Shown: one piece after another, positions 25,472 to 35,183 of the stretch
Layout of the letters: each line of letters opens with the position of its first letter
How positions within the stretch are numbered: position 1 is the first letter of the stretch
Assembly (NCBI RefSeq): GCF_900105585.1
Contig: NZ_FNRT01000002.1
Coordinates: 2,480,001-2,544,000 of the forward strand
Direction of reading: 5' to 3'
Length of the DNA stretch: 64,000 nucleotides
From: Nocardioides exalbidus
GTDB taxonomy: Bacteria > Actinomycetota > Actinomycetes > Propionibacteriales > Nocardioidaceae
The notes under the pieces: model-generated
Seen by the model: only the letters and a program-made list of their open reading frames with translations
Databases searched by the model: none
What the model was told of the DNA's origin: nothing
Made by a program: the position numbers and the translations under genes

Positions 25472-25920
25472 TGCACGTCATCGTCGCGACCGACGGCTCG
25501 AAGCAGTCCCTGGCCGCAGCCAAGCAGCTCAAGGCGTTCGCCGACCCGACCAAGATCACCGAGATCTCGGTGGTCGCGGTGATCCGGCCGCTGGCGTCGG
25601 TCGCCTTCGCCGACGACCTGTCGGAGGGCAGGATCGACGGCTCCTTCCGCGATGCCGCCCAGGGCGCGGTCGACGCGATCGCCGCCGTCTACGACGAGTG
25701 GGGACCCAAGGTCAACAAGCGCATCCGCAGCGGGTCAGCGGCCAACGAGATCATCAAGGCAGCCAAGCAGTACGACGCCGGGCTTGTGGTGGTCGCAGCC
25801 GGCGGCCGCGGCCTGACCGACGGCGTCCTGGTGGGCAGCACGGCGCAGCGCGTGCAGCACTACGCGCCGTGCCCCGTGCTCGTCGTGCGACCGGCGCCAC
25901 GGAAGCCGCGCAAGCGCTGA
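25471..25920 (+). CDS. Universal stress protein (UspA)
   Basis: 149 residues. The N-terminal VIVATDGSKQS and the C-terminal ATP-binding pattern GGRGLTDGVLVGSTAQRV (G-x2-G-x9-G-S/T) identify a nucleotide-binding Usp domain. It is the second gene of the APC permease operon and may regulate that transporter or report energy state; this role is inferred from gene pairing. Confidence 0.88.
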   Translation: MHVIVATDGSKQSLAAAKQLKAFADPTKITEISVVAVIRPLASVAFADDLSEGRIDGSFRDAAQGAVDAIAAVYDEWGPKVNKRIRSGSAANEIIKAAKQYDAGLVVVAAGGRGLTDGVLVGSTAQRVQHYAPCPVLVVRPAPRKPRKR

Positions 25921-25928
25921 CCTCGTCC

Positions 25929-25934
25929 TAGGGT
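25929..25934 (+). promoter_or_regulatory. -10 hexamer before the small membrane protein gene
   Basis: TAGGGT ends 7 nt before the ATG at 25942, predicting a leaderless transcript separate from the usp operon. Confidence 0.45.
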
Positions 25935-25941
25935 GTCGGCC

Positions 25942-26298
25942 ATGGAGACCCTGCGCCTGGTGCTGCTGTTCGTCCACATCCTCGGCTTCGCCGCCCTGCT
26001 CGGCGGGCTCCTGGTGCAGGCGCGCGAGGAGACCAGGTCGGTCAACCCGCTGGTGCGCGACGGGGCGGGTACGGCGTTCCTCGCCGGCCTGCTGCTCGTC
26101 GGCGTGCTGGAGGCCGGCGACGGCGACGTCAACCACGCGAAGATCGGCGTGAAGTTCGCCATCGGCCTGGTGATCCTGGTGCTGGTGATGGTCAACATGC
26201 GCAAGCCGAGCATCCCGCAGGGGCTCTACCTCGCCCTCCTCGGGCTGACGCTGCTCAACATCGCGGTGGCCGTGTTCTGGTCGCCCGCGCACGCCTGA
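25942..26298 (+). CDS. Small integral membrane protein
   Basis: 118 residues with four predicted TM helices (about 5-25, 43-62, 68-86, 93-113); helix 1 contains FVHILGFAALLGGLL, a pattern with a membrane-embedded His. Similar short four-helix proteins in actinobacteria are annotated only as integral membrane proteins. A start three codons upstream is possible, but the TAGGGT -10 spacing supports 25942. Convergent with the next gene, 3 bp between the ends. Confidence 0.65.
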   Translation: METLRLVLLFVHILGFAALLGGLLVQAREETRSVNPLVRDGAGTAFLAGLLLVGVLEAGDGDVNHAKIGVKFAIGLVILVLVMVNMRKPSIPQGLYLALLGLTLLNIAVAVFWSPAHA

Positions 26299-26301
26299 CC
26301 C

Positions 26302-26652
26302 TCAGGCGCCGGGCCCCGACACGTGGGCCCTGAGCCTGCCGGCGACGGCCGCGCGGACCTGCGGGTCCGCGAGCAGCGCGGCGCGGTCGACCTCGCCGCG
26401 CAGGTAGCCCTGGCCGAGGGCGTGCGCCGGGGTGTCCTCCGGCAGGGTCGCGACCACGGCGGCCAGCACGCTGTCGAAGGCCCCGGCCGTCCCGGGCGGG
26501 TCCTCGCGACGCAGCTCGGCGAACGCGGCCCGGGTCGCCGCAGCCAGCTCGCGCTGCGCCTCGGGATCCCGGTGAGCGCGGGCGACCCGGTCGGCGCGCT
26601 CGTCGTCGGTGAGGTCCAGGAGCGGGCGGTCGCCCGGGACCGCGGCGCTCAC
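26302..26652 (-). CDS. Hypothetical helical protein next to the WXG-motif gene
   Basis: 116 residues from the GTG at 26652, overlapping the stop of the upstream gene (GTGA). The sequence is charged and Ala-rich (LTDDERADRVARAH, AATRAAFAELRRE), predicted all-helical and cytosolic. Tight coupling suggests it acts with the WXG-motif protein, for example as a chaperone or immunity-like partner. This is inference; no family is recognised. Confidence 0.55.
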   Translation of the reverse strand: MSAAVPGDRPLLDLTDDERADRVARAHRDPEAQRELAAATRAAFAELRREDPPGTAGAFDSVLAAVVATLPEDTPAHALGQGYLRGEVDRAALLADPQVRAAVAGRLRAHVSGPGA

Positions 26653-27716
26653 GGCGTGCCCCCGATGTCCGTCGGCGGCGGGTTGATCGCGGGGAAGTCC
26701 AGGTCCGCGTTCTCCAGGCCCTCCAGCAGGGCGCCGAGCCCGTGGACCGCGCCGATGACCATGTCGATGGCCAGCCGCCCCAGGGTGACCCACGTGCTGA
26801 TCTTGCGCAGGAGGTTGGTGAGGGTCGAGTCGATCGAGGTCAGGTCGATGCTGACCAGGTCGACGATCGCCTGCAGCGCCTCGAGGGCCAGGTCGGCCCA
26901 CAGCACCGCCATCCAGGCCTGGTTGTTCATCTGCTGCTCGACGTTGCGCAACGCCTCCGCGTGCCGGTCGAGCTGCTCGGCGAAGCGATCGAGGTTGGCG
27001 TAGGCGGCGTTGGCGGCGAGGCCCTGCCAGTCGCCGTGGAGCCGGTTGTAGCCGGCGCCGATCTCGCCCGAGACGCGGAAGTGGAAGTCACTCAGCGCGC
27101 CGAGCGCGAGCGCGACCTCGTGGACCTCGCCCCAGTCGCCCTTGACGTCGTCGAGCTGGCGGGCGAGGTCGGCGGTCGGCCCGGCGATCGGACCGCCCGT
27201 GAAGATCCAGAGCACCCACTCGAGGCTGACCACGACGCCGACGACGTCCGCGAAGGTCTGCCAGCCGGTCATCGTGTCGACGAGCAGGTCGGTCGGCGCG
27301 GCCAGGGTCGACGCGAGGTCGGCGGCGTCGGCCCCGGCCGTCTCGCCACGGTGCGCGATGACGGTGGTGTCGTCGACGTAGTCGGGACTGCCGCACAGGG
27401 CGAGCAGCTCGTCGAACTGCTCGCGCGTCGCGGCGTCGACCGCCTCGTAGTCGTCCGCGACGTCGCGCATGGCCCGGGCCGCGTCACGGTAGTAGGAGGT
27501 GACCTCGCCGCCCGGCTGGTAGACCCCGATCAGCGTCGTGCGCGCCTGCTGCACGCGCTGGCGGATGTCGGCGTACAGCGTGCCGGCAGCGGCGCTCGGC
27601 GCGAGGTCGACCCAGGTCCGGGTGTAGTCGAGGGCCGGCGTCATCGCTCCTTCGAGCTGGTCCAGGACGGCAGCGAAGTCCCGCAGTGCCGGTGGCCTCA
27701 CGTGGAAGTCCGTCAT
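26649..27716 (-). CDS. WXG-motif helical protein, possible type VII secretion substrate
   Basis: 355 residues from the ATG at 27716 (MTDFHVRPPALRDFA). The N-terminal ~100 residues are long helices with VYQPGGEVTSYY between them. In the middle lies a short hydrophobic stretch (VVGVVVSLEWVLWIFTGGPI, ~160-180). A helix-turn-helix with DWQGLAANAAYANLD (W-x-G turn, ~225) follows, as in WXG100/LXG-type proteins, and the C-terminus is amphipathic and Pro-rich. No toxin domain is visible. The coupled gene downstream may be its partner. No ESX machinery gene is in the window. Confidence 0.55.
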   Translation of the reverse strand: MTDFHVRPPALRDFAAVLDQLEGAMTPALDYTRTWVDLAPSAAAGTLYADIRQRVQQARTTLIGVYQPGGEVTSYYRDAARAMRDVADDYEAVDAATREQFDELLALCGSPDYVDDTTVIAHRGETAGADAADLASTLAAPTDLLVDTMTGWQTFADVVGVVVSLEWVLWIFTGGPIAGPTADLARQLDDVKGDWGEVHEVALALGALSDFHFRVSGEIGAGYNRLHGDWQGLAANAAYANLDRFAEQLDRHAEALRNVEQQMNNQAWMAVLWADLALEALQAIVDLVSIDLTSIDSTLTNLLRKISTWVTLGRLAIDMVIGAVHGLGALLEGLENADLDFPAINPPPTDIGGTP

Positions 27717-27816
27717 GGTCGTCGTGTCCCCCGTGGTGGCCGTGCGAAACGGTGTCCACAGGACTCGGTACCAAAGGACGAGGGTGTCGCACGTCCCGCC
27801 TAGGCTGGGGGATGAC

Positions 27817-30201
27817 ATGAGCCCCACAGACACACCCCTCGTCGATGCGCACCGCGGCAACCCCCTCCTCGACGGCCTCAACGAGCCCCAGCGCGCTGCC
27901 GTCGTGCACTCCGGTGCGCCGCTGCTCGTGGTCGCGGGTGCCGGGTCCGGCAAGACCCGGGTGCTCACCCGGCGCATCGCCTGGCTGATCAACGAGCGCA
28001 AGGCGCACCCCGGCTCGATCCTGGCGATCACCTTCACCAACAAGGCCGCCGCCGAGATGAAGGCGCGCGTCGAGGACCTCGTCGGCAAGCGCGCGCGGAT
28101 CATGTGGGTCTCGACGTTCCACTCGGCCTGCGTGCGGATCCTGCGCAAGGAGATCGACCGCGTCGGCTTCAAGTCCAACTTCTCGATCTACGACGCCGCC
28201 GACTCCAAGCGGCTGATGACGATCGTGCTGCGCGACCTCGAGCTCGACCCCAAGCGCTACCAGCCCAACGCCGTGCTCAACTGGGTCTCCGACCAGAAGA
28301 ACGAGCTCCGTGACGCGGAGGACGCCGCCAAGGAGGCGCGCAACTCGTTCGAGGAGGCCTACGCCAAGGCCTTCGCGAGCTACCAGCGCCGCCTGCGCGA
28401 GGCCAACGCCCTCGACTTCGACGACCTCATCATGACCACGGTCCACCTGCTGCAGGCCTTCCCCGACGTGCGGGAGAACTACCGCCGCCGGTTCCGCCAC
28501 GTGCTGGTGGACGAGTACCAGGACACCAACCACGCCCAGTACAGCCTGATCCAGCAGCTCTGCGGACAGGTCTTCGAGGAGCTCGAGACCGAGGTCGCGG
28601 GGGAGCAGGTCGAGCCGAGCGAGCTGATGGTCGTCGGTGACGCCGACCAGTCGATCTACGCCTTCCGCGGCGCCGACATCCGCAACATCCTCGACTTCGA
28701 GCAGGACTTCCCCAACGCGACGACGATTCTGCTCGAGCAGAACTACCGCTCCACGCAGACCATCCTCAGCGCCGCCAACTCCGTCATCGGCAACAACCGC
28801 GGCCGCAAGCCCAAGCGGCTGTGGACCGACGCGGGCGAGGGCGAGCGGATCGTCGGCTACGTCTCCGACGACGAGCACGACGAGGCCCGCTTCGTCAGCG
28901 AGGAGATCGACAAGCTCGTCGACGACGCCGGCGTGAAGCCGTCCGACGTCGCGGTCTTCTACCGCACCAACGCGCAGTCCCGCGTGTTCGAGGAGGTGTT
29001 CATCCGCACCGGCCAGCCCTACAAGGTCGTCGGCGGGGTCCGCTTCTACGAGCGGCGCGAGGTCCGCGACGCGCTGGCCTACCTCCGGGTGCTGGTCAAC
29101 ACCGCCGACGAGATCTCGCTGCGGCGGGTGCTCAACACGCCCAAGCGCGGCATCGGCGACCGCGCCGAGGCGTGCATCGCGGCGCTGGCCAACCGCGACC
29201 GGATCACCTTCTGGGAGGCACTGACCCGCGCCGCCGAGGCGCCCGGCCTGGCGACGCGCAGCCTCAAGAACATCGAGGGCTTCGTCGCGATCATCCAGGA
29301 GCTCCAGTCGATGGTCGAGGCCGACGAGCGCCCCGACGTGATCCTGGAGTCCGTCCTCGAGCGCTCCGGCTACCTCGCCGAGCTCGAGGCCAGCGACGAC
29401 CCCCAGGACGGCACCCGCGTGGAGAACCTCGCCGAGCTCGTCGCCGTCGCGCGCGAGTTCGCCGAGGACCCGCAGCCCGGGCCGAGTGCCGACCCGGCCG
29501 AGGTCGAGGCCGGCACCGTCGCCGTCGGCCTCGGCGACTTCCTCGAGCGCGTCGCCCTCGTCGCCGACGCCGACCAGATCCCCGACGCCCCCGACGGCGA
29601 GGACCTCGGGGTGGTCACGCTGATGACCCTCCACACCGCCAAGGGCCTCGAGTTCCCGGTCGTCTTCCTCACCGGTCTCGAGGACGGCGTCTTCCCGCAC
29701 CAGCGCTCGCTCGGTGACCAGCCCGAGCTCGAGGAGGAGCGCCGGCTGGCCTACGTCGGCCTCACCCGCGCGGAGAAGCGCCTCTACATCTCCCGCGCCC
29801 TGGTGCGCTCCGCCTGGGGCGCGCCCAGCCACAACCCGGCCAGCCGCTTCCTCGACGAGCTCCCGGTCGACCTCGTCGACTGGCGGCGCACCGCTGCCGA
29901 CCAGACCCGCTGGGGCCGACCCGACCACGCCGGCGGCTCCACCCGCCTCGGCACCCCCACTGACGCCGGCCGCCGCAACTTCAGCTCGGCCGCGCTCCGC
30001 GCCGACGCCGCCTCCAAGGCCAAGCCCGCCCGCGAGATCCCGAGCCTCTCGCCCGGCGACCGCGTGGTCCACGACTCCTTCGGGATGGGCACGGTCGTCG
30101 CCGTCGACGGGGTCGCCGACAAGTCCGTCGCCTCCATCGACTTCGGCTCCGAAGGCGTCAAGCGCCTGCTCCTGCGCTACGCCCCGGTCGAGAAGCTCTA
30201 G
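27817..30201 (+). CDS. pcrA: ATP-dependent DNA helicase UvrD/PcrA
   Basis: 794 residues from the ATG at 27817. SF1A motifs in order: LNEPQRAAV (Q motif), VAGAGSGKTRVL (Walker A, ~40), TFTNKAAAEMK (Ia), HVLVDEYQDTN (Walker B), GDADQSIYAFRGAD (III), NYRST (IV), LMTLHTAKGLEFP (V) and YVGLTRAEKRLYI (VI). The C-terminal PGDRVVHDSFGMGTVVAVDG is the Tudor-like domain that contacts RNA polymerase. It unwinds DNA 3'-5' in nucleotide excision repair and in backtracking of stalled polymerase. A TAGGCT -10 lies at 27801-27806. Confidence 0.95.
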   Translation: MSPTDTPLVDAHRGNPLLDGLNEPQRAAVVHSGAPLLVVAGAGSGKTRVLTRRIAWLINERKAHPGSILAITFTNKAAAEMKARVEDLVGKRARIMWVSTFHSACVRILRKEIDRVGFKSNFSIYDAADSKRLMTIVLRDLELDPKRYQPNAVLNWVSDQKNELRDAEDAAKEARNSFEEAYAKAFASYQRRLREANALDFDDLIMTTVHLLQAFPDVRENYRRRFRHVLVDEYQDTNHAQYSLIQQLCGQVFEELETEVAGEQVEPSELMVVGDADQSIYAFRGADIRNILDFEQDFPNATTILLEQNYRSTQTILSAANSVIGNNRGRKPKRLWTDAGEGERIVGYVSDDEHDEARFVSEEIDKLVDDAGVKPSDVAVFYRTNAQSRVFEEVFIRTGQPYKVVGGVRFYERREVRDALAYLRVLVNTADEISLRRVLNTPKRGIGDRAEACIAALANRDRITFWEALTRAAEAPGLATRSLKNIEGFVAIIQELQSMVEADERPDVILESVLERSGYLAELEASDDPQDGTRVENLAELVAVAREFAEDPQPGPSADPAEVEAGTVAVGLGDFLERVALVADADQIPDAPDGEDLGVVTLMTLHTAKGLEFPVVFLTGLEDGVFPHQRSLGDQPELEEERRLAYVGLTRAEKRLYISRALVRSAWGAPSHNPASRFLDELPVDLVDWRRTAADQTRWGRPDHAGGSTRLGTPTDAGRRNFSSAALRADAASKAKPAREIPSLSPGDRVVHDSFGMGTVVAVDGVADKSVASIDFGSEGVKRLLLRYAPVEKL

Positions 30202-30218
30202 TCCCCGCAGCCGCCCGG

Positions 30219-30517
30219 GCGGTGCGTGAGGCACGTTCTCGGCGCTCAGAAGGTGGCACACTCACCGCTGCCGGGCGGGTCGGCGTACGACACTCCCGTG
30301 GGCGGTGCGTGAGCCACACTCTCGGCGGCACGATGGTGGCTCACTCACCGCTGGCGCGCGGGTCGGCGTACGACGCTCCCGCGGGCGGTGCGTGAGCCAC
30401 ACTCTCGGCGGCCCGATGGTGGCTCACTCACCGCTGGTCGGCGCCGCGCGCGGGACACGCCGACGCGTCGGTGGCCCACCCACATCCGGCGGCGCGGGAA
30501 GGTGGCTCACTCACCGC
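30219..30517. repeat. Array of four 50-nt palindromic elements (family P50), locus 1
   Basis: Four units at 30219-30268, 30302-30351, 30385-30434 and 30468-30517, each exactly 50 nt and spaced exactly 83 nt start to start. Each is a 16-nt left arm (type GCGGTGCGTGAGCCAC), an 18-nt centre and a 16-nt right arm (type GTGGCTCACTCACCGC). Unit 4 has a decayed left arm but an intact right arm. Spacers 1 and 2 are alike (both with GGGTCGGCGTACGAC), while spacer 3 differs yet keeps 33 nt and has its own dyad GTCGGCG...CGCCGAC. The array fills the gap between the convergent pcrA and M23 genes, starting 18 bp after the pcrA stop. Confidence 0.9.
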
Positions 30518-30606
30518 TGACGAGGCGCCGAGGGCACGCCGAGGCACGCTCAAGCGCGGGAGCTACCCGATCGTCCGTGACGACGACACTGCGGGAGCAG
30601 CGTCGA
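30518..30606. other. Unassigned intergenic sequence
   Basis: The remainder of the 405-bp pcrA-M23 gap after the palindromic array. It carries a short GACGAGGCGCCGAGGGCACG-type GC-rich stretch and no ORF, promoter or hairpin I can support. Confidence 0.5.
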
Positions 30607-31437
30607 TCAGGGAACGACGCCGTGGGCGACGAACTCCGGGAAGGGGTCGACCGGGCCGCCGCCACCGGGGCGGACCTCGACGTGGAGGTGCGAGCCGGTG
30701 ACGTTGCCGGTGGCGCCGACGGTGCCGATGGTCTCGCCGCCTGTGACCTGGTCGCCGACGGAGACGTAGATCGTGGTCTGGTGGCAGTACCAGATCTCGG
30801 TGCCGTCCTCGAGGGTGACGACGGTCTTGTTGCCGTAGGCGCCGTCGTAGCCGGTGAAGGTCACGGTGCCGTTGGCCACGGAGTGGATCGGGTCACCGGT
30901 GTTGCCGTTGAAGTCGAGACCGGTGTGGTAGTTCGCCCAGAGGCCGTACTGCCCGAAGACGGCGGTGATCTGGTAGTTGTCGAGGGGGAGAACCCACTTG
31001 TTCTCCTTGATCTTCGCCGCCTGCTTCTCGGCGGCCTTGCGCATCTCGTCGAGCTTGGCCGTGCGCTCGGCCATCTGCTTCTCGGCGAGCGCGACCAGCT
31101 CGGGGTCGGTCTCCTCGCCGGCCTCGCGGGTGTAGTCGCGGCTGGTGACCGTGCCGCGGCGGGCGAGGGCCTGGCCGGCCTTCGTGCCGATCGAGCCGGC
31201 GGCGTCGACGGAGGAACCGGCGCTGGCGAGGGCCGAGACGTCGGCACCCGAGGCGGTCACGGCGCCGCCCGCGGAGATCGCGAGGACCGCGACACCGGCG
31301 ACGAGGGGGAGGGACGGAAGCGACCGCAGGCGGACGGTCGAGCGGCGGGGGGCTTCTGCTCGCCGCTTCCCGTTCACGGGTGCAGGCGTGGCCGAGGTGC
31401 GGCGCTTGGGTGCGCGCTCCGCTCGGTGGTTGCCCAT
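30607..31437 (-). CDS. M23-family murein endopeptidase with membrane anchor
   Basis: 276 residues from the ATG at 31437; a TTG at 31452 would add five residues. A basic N-terminus (~1-38) is followed by one hydrophobic segment (~42-64, LPLVAGVAVLAISAGGAV), a coiled-coil-like stretch with ALAEKQMAERTAKLDEM, then the LytM/M23 domain. Zinc ligands are HTGLDFNG (His, Asp) and GSHLHVEVRPG (HxH). It cleaves peptidoglycan cross-bridges or acts as an amidase activator. The intact ligand set suggests an active enzyme. In other actinobacteria it also sits between pcrA and sucC. Confidence 0.9.
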   Translation of the reverse strand: MGNHRAERAPKRRTSATPAPVNGKRRAEAPRRSTVRLRSLPSLPLVAGVAVLAISAGGAVTASGADVSALASAGSSVDAAGSIGTKAGQALARRGTVTSRDYTREAGEETDPELVALAEKQMAERTAKLDEMRKAAEKQAAKIKENKWVLPLDNYQITAVFGQYGLWANYHTGLDFNGNTGDPIHSVANGTVTFTGYDGAYGNKTVVTLEDGTEIWYCHQTTIYVSVGDQVTGGETIGTVGATGNVTGSHLHVEVRPGGGGPVDPFPEFVAHGVVP

Positions 31438-31564
31438 AGGGGTGGTTACCAATCTGCCGTGTCGTCAGGGGGGTCCGGTCGGCAAGACCGCGACCGACCA
31501 TAACGGAAAGATCACGGGTAAGTGCAACTGTCGATCAAATTGATGTGCACAACCCGCGGGGTGT

Positions 31565-31577
31565 CCGGATTCCGGAC
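31565..31577. terminator. Short hairpin downstream of phr
   Basis: CCGGATTCCGG within GTCCGGATTCCGGAC is a short perfect dyad 20-35 bp past the photolyase stop at 31599. It is weak as a terminator, with no U-run, but it is the only hairpin between the two minus-strand genes. Confidence 0.3.
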
Positions 31578-31598
31578 TTCAGCGCAGGGCCCGGGGGC

Positions 31599-32921
31599 TC
31601 AGTCACGAGCCGACTGGTAGCGCTCGAGCGCCTCGCGACGCTCGTCGGCGTGGTCGACGATCCGGAGCGGGTAGTCCTGCTCGTAGCCGACGTCGGACTT
31701 CCACGGCTCGTGCGCCGACTTGCCGGGGAGGTGGTCGAGCTCGGGCACCCAGCGGCGGACGTAGTCGCCCTGCGGGTCGAACTTGATCCCCTGGGTGACC
31801 GGGTTGAAGACCCGGAAGTAGGGGGAGGCGTCGGTGCCGGTGCCGGCCACCCACTGCCAGCCGTGGTTGTTGGAGGCGACGTCGCCGTCGATCAGCAGGT
31901 CGAGGAAGTGCCGCGCGCCGACCGGCCACCACACGTGCAGGTCCTTGGTGAGGAAGGAGGCGGTGATCATCCGGACCCGGTTGTGCATCCACCCCGAGTG
32001 CAGCAGCTGCCGCATCCCGGCGTCGACGATCGGGAAGCCGGTCGTCCCGGTCCGCCACGCCTCGATCGCGTCGGCGGGGTCGTCGTAGGCCATCGCCTTC
32101 AGCGCGGGCTTCAGGTCCTCCCAGGCCGAGGCGGGTGTGTGCCACAGGACGTCGGCGTAGAACTCGCGCCACGCGATCTCGTTGGCGTACGTCGACGAGG
32201 TGTCCATGTCGGCCAGGAGCGAGCGCGGGTGGATGACCCCGAGGTGGAGGTACGGCGAGAGGCGTGAGGTGCCGTCGTGGTCGGGACGGTCGCGCTCGGT
32301 CGGGTAGTCGCGCAGCCCGTCGTCGCGGAACGCGCGCCAGCGCCGCCACGCGGCCTCCTCGCCGGCCGGGGGGAGGTCGAACGGCGCGTCGGCCACCGCC
32401 TTCTCCAGCTCCTCGAGCGCCCGCTCGTGCGAGTCGCCCTGCTCGATGTCGGGGGAGCGCGGGGTGTGGGCGGGCTCGGGCCAGCCGTGCTCGCGCCAGG
32501 CGCGGGCGAAGGCGGTGAAGACCTGGTAGGGGTCGCCGCTGCCGTTGCGCACCCGCCCGGGCCCGACGGCGTACGGCGACCCGGTGGCCACCAGCTCCAC
32601 CTTCTCCGCGACCGCGTCGTCACGCCTGCGGCCGTAGGGCGTGGTCTCCGCGGAGACGTGGACGCGTCGGCCGTCGGCGACGCGCGGCACGACGTCACGC
32701 GGGTCTCCGTGGTGGATGGTCAGCGGGATCCGCTCGGCCAGGGCCAGCACGTTGGCCGCGAGCCAGGCCCGCCGGGCCGCGCCCGCGGTCGACCAGATCG
32801 CGGGGTCGACGACGAAGAGGGCCGTCACCGTGCCCTCGTCGAGGGCGGCGAGGAGCGCCGGGTTGTCGCGCACGCGCAGGTCGCGGCGGAACCACATCAC
32901 GGACGAGCCGGAGGACGACAT
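31599..32921 (-). CDS. phr: Deoxyribodipyrimidine photolyase (cryptochrome/photolyase family)
   Basis: 440 residues. The N-terminal photolyase alpha/beta domain starts [17 protein letters not shown]. The C-terminal FAD domain has [62 protein letters not shown], and [22 protein letters not shown], all class I CPD photolyase signatures. It uses FADH- and light to split pyrimidine dimers. A TAGGTT -10 at 32929-32934 ends 7 nt before the ATG at 32921 (leaderless). No second subunit or chromophore gene is nearby. Confidence 0.94.
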   Translation of the reverse strand: MSSSGSSVMWFRRDLRVRDNPALLAALDEGTVTALFVVDPAIWSTAGAARRAWLAANVLALAERIPLTIHHGDPRDVVPRVADGRRVHVSAETTPYGRRRDDAVAEKVELVATGSPYAVGPGRVRNGSGDPYQVFTAFARAWREHGWPEPAHTPRSPDIEQGDSHERALEELEKAVADAPFDLPPAGEEAAWRRWRAFRDDGLRDYPTERDRPDHDGTSRLSPYLHLGVIHPRSLLADMDTSSTYANEIAWREFYADVLWHTPASAWEDLKPALKAMAYDDPADAIEAWRTGTTGFPIVDAGMRQLLHSGWMHNRVRMITASFLTKDLHVWWPVGARHFLDLLIDGDVASNNHGWQWVAGTGTDASPYFRVFNPVTQGIKFDPQGDYVRRWVPELDHLPGKSAHEPWKSDVGYEQDYPLRIVDHADERREALERYQSARD

Positions 32922-32928
32922 GCCCACC

Positions 32929-32934
32929 AACCTA
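32929..32934 (-). promoter_or_regulatory. -10 hexamer of a leaderless promoter for phr
   Basis: TAGGTT on the minus strand with 7 nt to the ATG at 32921. Nearly the same arrangement and sequence as the DinB-family promoter at 4048-4053. Confidence 0.5.
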
Positions 32935-33050
32935 GCCGCGGAGTGAGCACCACCACGCTCACCCGCCCTCGTGGTGGGCCACCCGACGGGTCTAGTGTGC
33001 CGAGAGGTATTTCCCGGGAACTGACAGCAACGAAAAGGACTGGCTACGTC

Positions 33051-34220
33051 GTGGACCTGATGGAGTTTCAGGCGAAAGAGCTCTTCGCCAAGCATGGAGT
33101 AGCGACCACACTCGGTGTGGTCGCGGAGACCCCGGAGGCCGCTCGCGCAGCCGCCGAGGAGATGGGCGGGGTCACCGTCATCAAGGCCCAGGTCAAGGCG
33201 GGAGGCCGCGGCAAGGCCGGCGGCGTCAAGATCGCGAAGACCGCCGACGAGGCCGAGTCCTACGCGCGCGACATCATCGGCATGGAGATCAAGGGGCTGC
33301 GCGTCAACCGCGTCCTGGTCACCCCGGCGACCCCGCCGGTGGAGGAGTACTACTTCTCCTTCCTGCTCGACCGCTCGAACCGCTCGCACCTCTGCATCGC
33401 GTCCGTCGAGGGTGGTGTGGAGATCGAGGAGGTCGCCAAGACCAACCCCGAGGCCGTGCGCCAGATCCCGATCAACGCGATCGAGGGCGTCACGCCGGAG
33501 AAGGCCGCCGCGATCGTCGACGAGGCCAAGTTCCCCGCGGAGCTGCGTGACCAGGCCATCGAGATGGTCCAGGCGCTGTGGAAGGTCTACGTCGAGGAGG
33601 ACGCCACCCTCGTCGAGGTCAACCCGCTGGCCCGCCTCGAGGGTGACAAGCTCGAGGCGCTCGACGGCAAGGTGTCGCTCGACGACAACGCCTCCGAGTT
33701 CCGCCACCCCGACCACGCCCAGTTCGAGATCCGCGAGGAGGCCGACCCGCTCGAGGCCAAGGCCAAGGACAAGGGCCTCAACTACGTCAAGCTCGACGGC
33801 GAGGTCGGCATCATCGGCAACGGCGCTGGCCTCGTGATGAGCACCCTCGACGTCGTCGCGTACGCCGGTGAGGCGCACGGCGGCGTGAAGCCGGCCAACT
33901 TCCTCGACATCGGCGGCGGCGCCAACGCGCAGGTCATGGCCGACGGCCTCGACGTGATCCTCAACGACGAGCAGGTCAAGAGCGTCTTCGTCAACGTCTT
34001 CGGTGGCATCACCGCGTGCGACGAGGTGGCCAACGGCATCAAGGGTGCCCTCGAGATCCTCGGTGACAGCGCCACCAAGCCGCTCGTCGTCCGACTCGAC
34101 GGCAACAACGTCGACAAGGGCCGCGCGATCCTCGACGAGCTCAACCACCCGCTGGTCACCCAGGTCGACACGATGGACGGCGCGGCCGACAAGGCCGCCG
34201 AGCTCGCCCACCAGGCCTGA
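33051..34220 (+). CDS. sucC: Succinyl-CoA ligase (ADP-forming) beta subunit
   Basis: 389 residues from the GTG at 33051 ([16 protein letters not shown], the standard N-terminus). ATP-grasp features: [26 protein letters not shown] and a C-terminal [13 protein letters not shown]. With SucD it interconverts succinyl-CoA and succinate with ADP phosphorylation in the TCA cycle. 18 bp separate it from sucD, with a GAGAGAGA ribosome-binding region. The long leader after the phr start holds no other gene. Confidence 0.96.
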   Translation: MDLMEFQAKELFAKHGVATTLGVVAETPEAARAAAEEMGGVTVIKAQVKAGGRGKAGGVKIAKTADEAESYARDIIGMEIKGLRVNRVLVTPATPPVEEYYFSFLLDRSNRSHLCIASVEGGVEIEEVAKTNPEAVRQIPINAIEGVTPEKAAAIVDEAKFPAELRDQAIEMVQALWKVYVEEDATLVEVNPLARLEGDKLEALDGKVSLDDNASEFRHPDHAQFEIREEADPLEAKAKDKGLNYVKLDGEVGIIGNGAGLVMSTLDVVAYAGEAHGGVKPANFLDIGGGANAQVMADGLDVILNDEQVKSVFVNVFGGITACDEVANGIKGALEILGDSATKPLVVRLDGNNVDKGRAILDELNHPLVTQVDTMDGAADKAAELAHQA

Positions 34221-34238
34221 GAGAGAGAAACAGAACCG

Positions 34239-35120
34239 ATGAGCATCTACCTCAACTCAGACTCCAAGATCATCGTCCAGGGCATGACCGGCGGCATGGG
34301 CGCCAAGCACACGACCCTCATGGTCGAGTCCGGCGCCAACATCGTCGGCGGCGTCAACGCCCGCAAGGCCGGCACCACCGTCGAGCTCGGCGGCAAGGAG
34401 CTCCCGGTCTTCGGCACGGTCGAGGAGGCCATGAAGGAGACCGGCGCCAACGTGTCGGTCGCCTTCGTCCCACCGGCCTTCACCAAGGACGCCGCGATCG
34501 AGGCCATCGACGCCGAGATCCCGCTGCTCGTGGTGATCACCGAGGGCGTCCCGGTCCTCGACACCGCCGAGGTCGTCGCCTACCTCGAGGGCAAGTCCAC
34601 CCGGATGATCGGCCCCAACTGCCCCGGCATCATCACGCCGGAGGAGTCGCTGGCCGGCATCACGCCCCACACCATCGCGGGCAAGGGCCCCATCGGCCTG
34701 GTCTCGAAGTCGGGCACGCTGACCTACCAGATGATGTACGAGCTGAAGGACTTCGGCTTCACCACCGCCATCGGCATCGGCGGCGACCCGATCATCGGCA
34801 CCACGCACATCGACGCCCTCGAGGCCTTCGAGAACGACCCGGAGACCAAGGCGATCGTGATGATCGGCGAGATCGGCGGCGACGCCGAGGAGCGGGCCGC
34901 GGCCTACATCAAGGAGCACGTCACGAAGCCGGTCGTCGGCTACGTCGCCGGCTTCACCGCCCCGGAGGGCAAGACCATGGGCCACGCCGGCGCCATCGTG
35001 TCGGGCTCCTCGGGCACCGCGCAGGCCAAGAAGGAGGCCCTCGAGGCCGCCGGGGTCAAGGTCGGCAAGACGCCGTCCGAGACCGCTGAGCTGATGCGGG
35101 AGATCCTCAACGGGCTCTAG
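34239..35120 (+). CDS. sucD: Succinyl-CoA ligase alpha subunit
   Basis: 293 residues. N-terminal CoA-binding Rossmann domain ([15 protein letters not shown]), [28 protein letters not shown] and the phosphorylated His in [15 protein letters not shown]. It forms the sucCD operon and is followed by a strong terminator at 35152-35183. Confidence 0.96.
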   Translation: MSIYLNSDSKIIVQGMTGGMGAKHTTLMVESGANIVGGVNARKAGTTVELGGKELPVFGTVEEAMKETGANVSVAFVPPAFTKDAAIEAIDAEIPLLVVITEGVPVLDTAEVVAYLEGKSTRMIGPNCPGIITPEESLAGITPHTIAGKGPIGLVSKSGTLTYQMMYELKDFGFTTAIGIGGDPIIGTTHIDALEAFENDPETKAIVMIGEIGGDAEERAAAYIKEHVTKPVVGYVAGFTAPEGKTMGHAGAIVSGSSGTAQAKKEALEAAGVKVGKTPSETAELMREILNGL

Positions 35121-35151
35121 CCCGCGGACTCCCTGAGTCAGAGCACTTCCA

Positions 35152-35183
35152 GACGGCCCCGCAGGTCCACCTGCGGGGCCGTC
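35152..35183 (+). terminator. Terminator of sucCD
   Basis: Perfect 15-bp arms GACGGCCCCGCAGGT (35152-35166) and ACCTGCGGGGCCGTC (35169-35183) with a 2-nt loop, then CTGTCGT. It lies 31 bp after the sucD stop. Confidence 0.85.

Noticed and set aside
31452..31452. TTG start for the M23 peptidase
   Set aside because: It adds only five residues and has no better ribosome-binding site than the ATG at 31437, which gives the usual basic N-terminus.
31438..31598. c-di-AMP (ydaO) riboswitch before the M23 peptidase gene
   Set aside because: Such riboswitches often precede cell-wall hydrolases in actinobacteria, but the conserved ydaO blocks are not found in this 160-bp leader.
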